Assembly (NCBI GenBank): GCA_964017185.1
Contig: OZ024872.1
Coordinates: 57,219,817-57,283,816 of the forward strand
From: Rugalucina vietnamica
Lineage: Eukaryota; Mollusca; Bivalvia; Lucinida; Lucinidae
Reading direction: 5' to 3'
DNA length: 64,000 nt
The notes beneath the pieces were generated by a model. It saw only the letters and a program-made list of their open reading frames with translations, was not told where the DNA came from and searched no databases. Of the stretch, positions 60,939 through 64,000 are shown piece after piece. The translations under genes were made by a program, and so were the position numbers. Positions within the stretch are counted from its first letter, which is position 1, and each line of letters begins with the position of its first letter.

Positions 60939-62104
60939 TGATGTAATTTATATACATGGTTGTAATTATATTATAATATACAATGTAGGAATGGGCTGGT
61001 GGCCAAAAACACAATAAAGTTCATTGCCATTCGTTGTCACTAAAATGCAAATGTACTTCATGAGTCCTTTCGAGAATAGGTAATTAATTTTTTCAACATA
61101 AAGTTTTTTGAAGCCCTGAGTTGTATCATGCACTTCATTGTCTATAGAATGTCATATCACACTCACTAAGACATGCGGCGCGTAGATGTGCCCAACTTCT
61201 CGCAGGAACACTGACGCATTCAGCTGCTTCTGTTCTTAAGGGTTGAAAAGTGTTTGATTGATTTGTGAAGAACTTAACTGGAAAATCGCACAATTGTGTT
61301 TCTTTTTGTCGGGTATATTTCTGACTGCATATAGGACTAAGCGATTGATGAAAGGATTGCAACATATAAATATAATTCACAGGGCTCGGTTATTTCAAGA
61401 TTAGTTTTGAATGAATGTATATGATTTAAAACTAAAAAAGAGGAAATTCAGTTCCCAATGATCATTTTTCAAAATGCTATCTTATTGTCTTACTATAATT
61501 AAACATTTTTAATGTGTGAATGACCAATATACAAATATAGCATCTAGTTGTGACAGACGTTTTTCACAGGTTTTGTGACACGTGTCGATAATTTTATTTA
61601 ATCGTCAATAATCCAATTAAAGAACTGATCGATTAATAAGTAAGTTTGTCAGAGGTGTTTTATCAAAACAGCGCAAGGGGTAATTATCTTAGCTCATCAG
61701 AACGGCGCAAACCAGCGCAACATAATTGGGCAATTATCCTATTGTTATCGTAATCACTAGTGATTTTCTACGTGAGCGCGTCTATCTACAGTAGTGAGTG
61801 GTGAATAACTATGCTTGGTGGCTTGATGGCTTGGTGACCCATGGTGACACATGGCTTTTATCTTTCACTTAGCATCTAACAGTGACAGCTTGCAGAATTT
61901 GTTTTAAATCAGTGAGCTAAAGATACCCACTTCCATTAACTTGTACACTAAACGGACAATCTGACATTTTATGTGTACATATACATACATGAGATTTTAA
62001 AACATCAACAAAAATATCCTGCTTAACTGCCACCTCTCCGCGGTGAGCAAGGGGCAGTGGATAATACAGAAACATACAGACAGTGTCTATATTTTTTCGG
62101 TGGC

Positions 62105-62260
62105 AGCACATTTGCGCACATTTTCGAAAGAATGTGGTGTATTTGCGCACACAATTTTCCCAGGTAAACGTATTCATTTGCGCATACAATTTTCCCAGGT
62201 AAATGTTACATTTGCGCACATCAGATTTTCTCAGGTAAATGGTATGTTAGCGCTCGCAAG
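62105..62260. repeat. ~32-bp tandem repeat, four units
   Basis: TTTGCGCACA.AATTTTCCCA followed by GGTAAA, repeated with decay. Confidence 0.7.
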
Positions 62261-63081
62261 CCTGTATAGACAAGCCATGCCCTTATTTCCAGTCCAAGCT
62301 ATAATCTTTCTTAGTCATTTCATTAGACAGATGACATTCAAGCAACAGCCTGCGATGAATAATTGAATTCAAAACTTGAGAAAGTATAAAGACAGTGTGT
62401 GATGATGCCAAATGAATAAAACAAAGTGTACACATATACACGTGAATATGTTAAACTAAAACTAAAAATTGACTTTTAAGTGACTGTGTAAACCTGTTCG
62501 AACTCTTGCACCTGCAGATTAGTGAACACGGGTAACAAAGCTGATATATAGTTTATTTATCGGCTAACGGAAGGTCTTTATACAGGTAAACAGGTAAATA
62601 TACCGGTAATTACAGGTAATTGCCCAATTATTGTGCGCTGTAATGATGAGCACGATTTTACAGGTAGCTATATAGTCCATACGCTGTTTTGGTAGCTGTT
62701 TTTCGCTGTTTTGATGACCCAATGCGCTGTTTTGATTATGTGCCATGTCAGATGGTGTAAAACGACACGCGTCAATAATTGGATTAAATCTTATCATGAT
62801 TTGATGACTGTCCTGTATAAACAGCATGAAGCAGGAGGCCATGTATGAAGCGCATAACAATAGTTCTTCACGTATTTTATTCTAAGTACAGACTGTTGAA
62901 GTTCATGTGAATTTCTTGTTTTCGTACTACAGCAATCACTCAAGTTTTGCTTTGACGTTCCGCGTGTTTCGTGCAGTGTGCCATTGTCACTTGATTAGCA
63001 ATGCACTAATAAAAGATATTATACTGATTTAAACCTAAACAAAACTTGCATGATTCAAAAGTCTCTGAACTTTGCATTTTA

Positions 63082-63142
63082 CAAGGTAAAAGTAGGCAAT
63101 GATCAGGAAATGGCGCAATCAGAAAGAAATTCCCACTCCATA
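63082..63142 (-). mobile_element. Short Naiad 3' terminus
   Basis: About 60 bp resembling the terminal block (GTAGGCAATGATCAGGAAAT), immediately followed by a short ATT-rich tract. Confidence 0.6.
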
Positions 63143-63221
63143 GGAAGATGTTGTTATTAGATTATTATTATTGTAATTCAGACTTGTAATTGTTTTCAAC
63201 ATTCGATTGAGAAATTCTTGA

Positions 63222-63420
63222 AGGTGGCGTAGTAGTAGAGCATCGAATTCCAAATCGAGAGGTCCTGGGTTCGATTCCCCCAGGCGGCACCGTTTTGTGC
63301 CCTTGAGCAAGACACATTAACTCCTTGGAGCAATGACTAAACCCAGAAAGCGTTGGTTCCATCCCAATTCCGACTTAAAAAATGTTGTCTTGGACGTTAT
63401 GCTTCAATACAAACAAGCAA
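63222..63420 (+). mobile_element. tRNA-derived SINE, family 5
   Basis: GGCGTAGTAGTAGAGCATCG and GGGTTCGATTCCCC boxes are followed by GTGCCCTTGAGCAAGACAC, a body motif shared with family 1. Confidence 0.65.
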
Positions 63421-64000
63421 ACAAATTCTTGAAGTTTATGCTATCATAAATTTATGAAAAATGCGTATATTCAAGTTAGCCATTTCTGCTATGATCGGAA
63501 TGCGTCAAATTGTCAGTGAATGCCATCATGTAGCACAATGTCTTACTGATACCAAAGTTCGACGAAACTTATTTTTAAATGAAATAAATAGGTGCCGAAG
63601 TATCTAGGGTCCGAAGTGACTAGGGTCCGAAGTATCTAGGGCCCAAAGTGACTAGGGTCCTACATGACTAGGGTCCGAAGTGACTATAGTATTTTTAAGT
63701 ATTCTAAAGTGGTGCCGATTTGACACTGGGGCCGATTTGACTAGGGGCCGATTTGTCTAGGTGCCGAATTCGTAGTGGTGTCGAAGTGTCCGATTACCTA
63801 TAGAAACAGGCTCTTTACGTTAAAGACGTCATGTACAAGAAATACTCGTCGAAAGAATCAGCTTTATCTCTCCCACGATTTTCGAATATCGATATTAGGC
63901 AAGATAATGTAAGACATCATAATCATCTAGCTATTAAAATTGGGATACTTAGATTTTTTCGCGGCATGTAGAATTACAGGTGGGAGGGCCCGAAGAAACG

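Larger units (their letters stand above)
59444..63796. mobile_element. Foldback-like element with tandem-repeat inverted termini
   Basis: The left terminus (59444-59610) is a run of ~16-bp units (TTCGGCACC.AGACAAA-like, TCGG-CCCTAG). The right terminus (63591-63796) is the same in inverse (CTAGGGTCCGAAGTGA, GGCCGATTTG). The outer sequence CACCACTACGA.TTCGGCACC is shared between the ends. The 4-kb interior has no long ORF but holds a TIR element, a 32-bp tandem array and a SINE, so it is non-autonomous or decayed. Confidence 0.6.

Overview
This window is from an animal nuclear genome, most likely a bivalve mollusc. The support is multi-exon genes with GT/AG introns, a secreted Ly6/uPAR (LU) gene, a mosaic EGF-type extracellular gene, and a dense load of tRNA-derived SINEs, MITEs and Penelope-like retroelements (PLEs). 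There are no operons, no bacterial-style genes and no CRISPR. Most of the DNA is repeat. The species cannot be named from the sequence alone.

Host genes. (A) The last four exons of a two-domain LU protein lie on + at 21738-24374, with a polyA signal. (B) A long + strand gene starts at 29264 with a signal peptide and runs through 14 phase-compatible exons to 58979, ending in two EGF domains. It resembles molluscan proteins annotated as VWDE-like and continues past the window. (C) One probable terminal exon of an unrecognised - strand gene lies at 7878-8086.

Mobile DNA by region. 0-8 kb: a small MITE, a LINE ORF1-like remnant, a mariner-like foldback, a SINE, and a 2.1 kb repeat ending in CTCAGGTGAGCTA. 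8.4-15.1 kb: two head-to-tail copies of a PLE with its GIY-YIG endonuclease N-terminal to the RT (Naiad-type). 15.1-16.0 kb: a broken LINE RT. 17-30 kb: a CGTRA-rich repeat, Naiad fragments and seven copies of a palindromic MITE. 31-32 kb and 39-40.4 kb: pieces of canonical PLEs with C-terminal endonuclease, the second as an inverted pair between two (AT)n tracts. 41-64 kb: introns of gene B with MITEs, a 156-bp tandem array, Naiad fragments and a 4.35 kb foldback-like element.

Main discovery candidate. In the full-length Naiad copy (8416-12640, - strand) the ORF is interrupted only by three in-frame stops, and all are TGA. Two fall in the endonuclease exactly where the canonical PLE at 39231-39794 has cysteines, and the third falls on the first Cys of the CxC linker motif. 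This is the pattern of a selenocysteine-encoding retrotransposon. Multi-Sec Naiads have been reported from clams and spiders (Craig, Yushenova, Rodriguez and Arkhipova 2021), so the phenomenon is known; this copy, its tandem partner and its many 3' fragments look like a further, recently active example.
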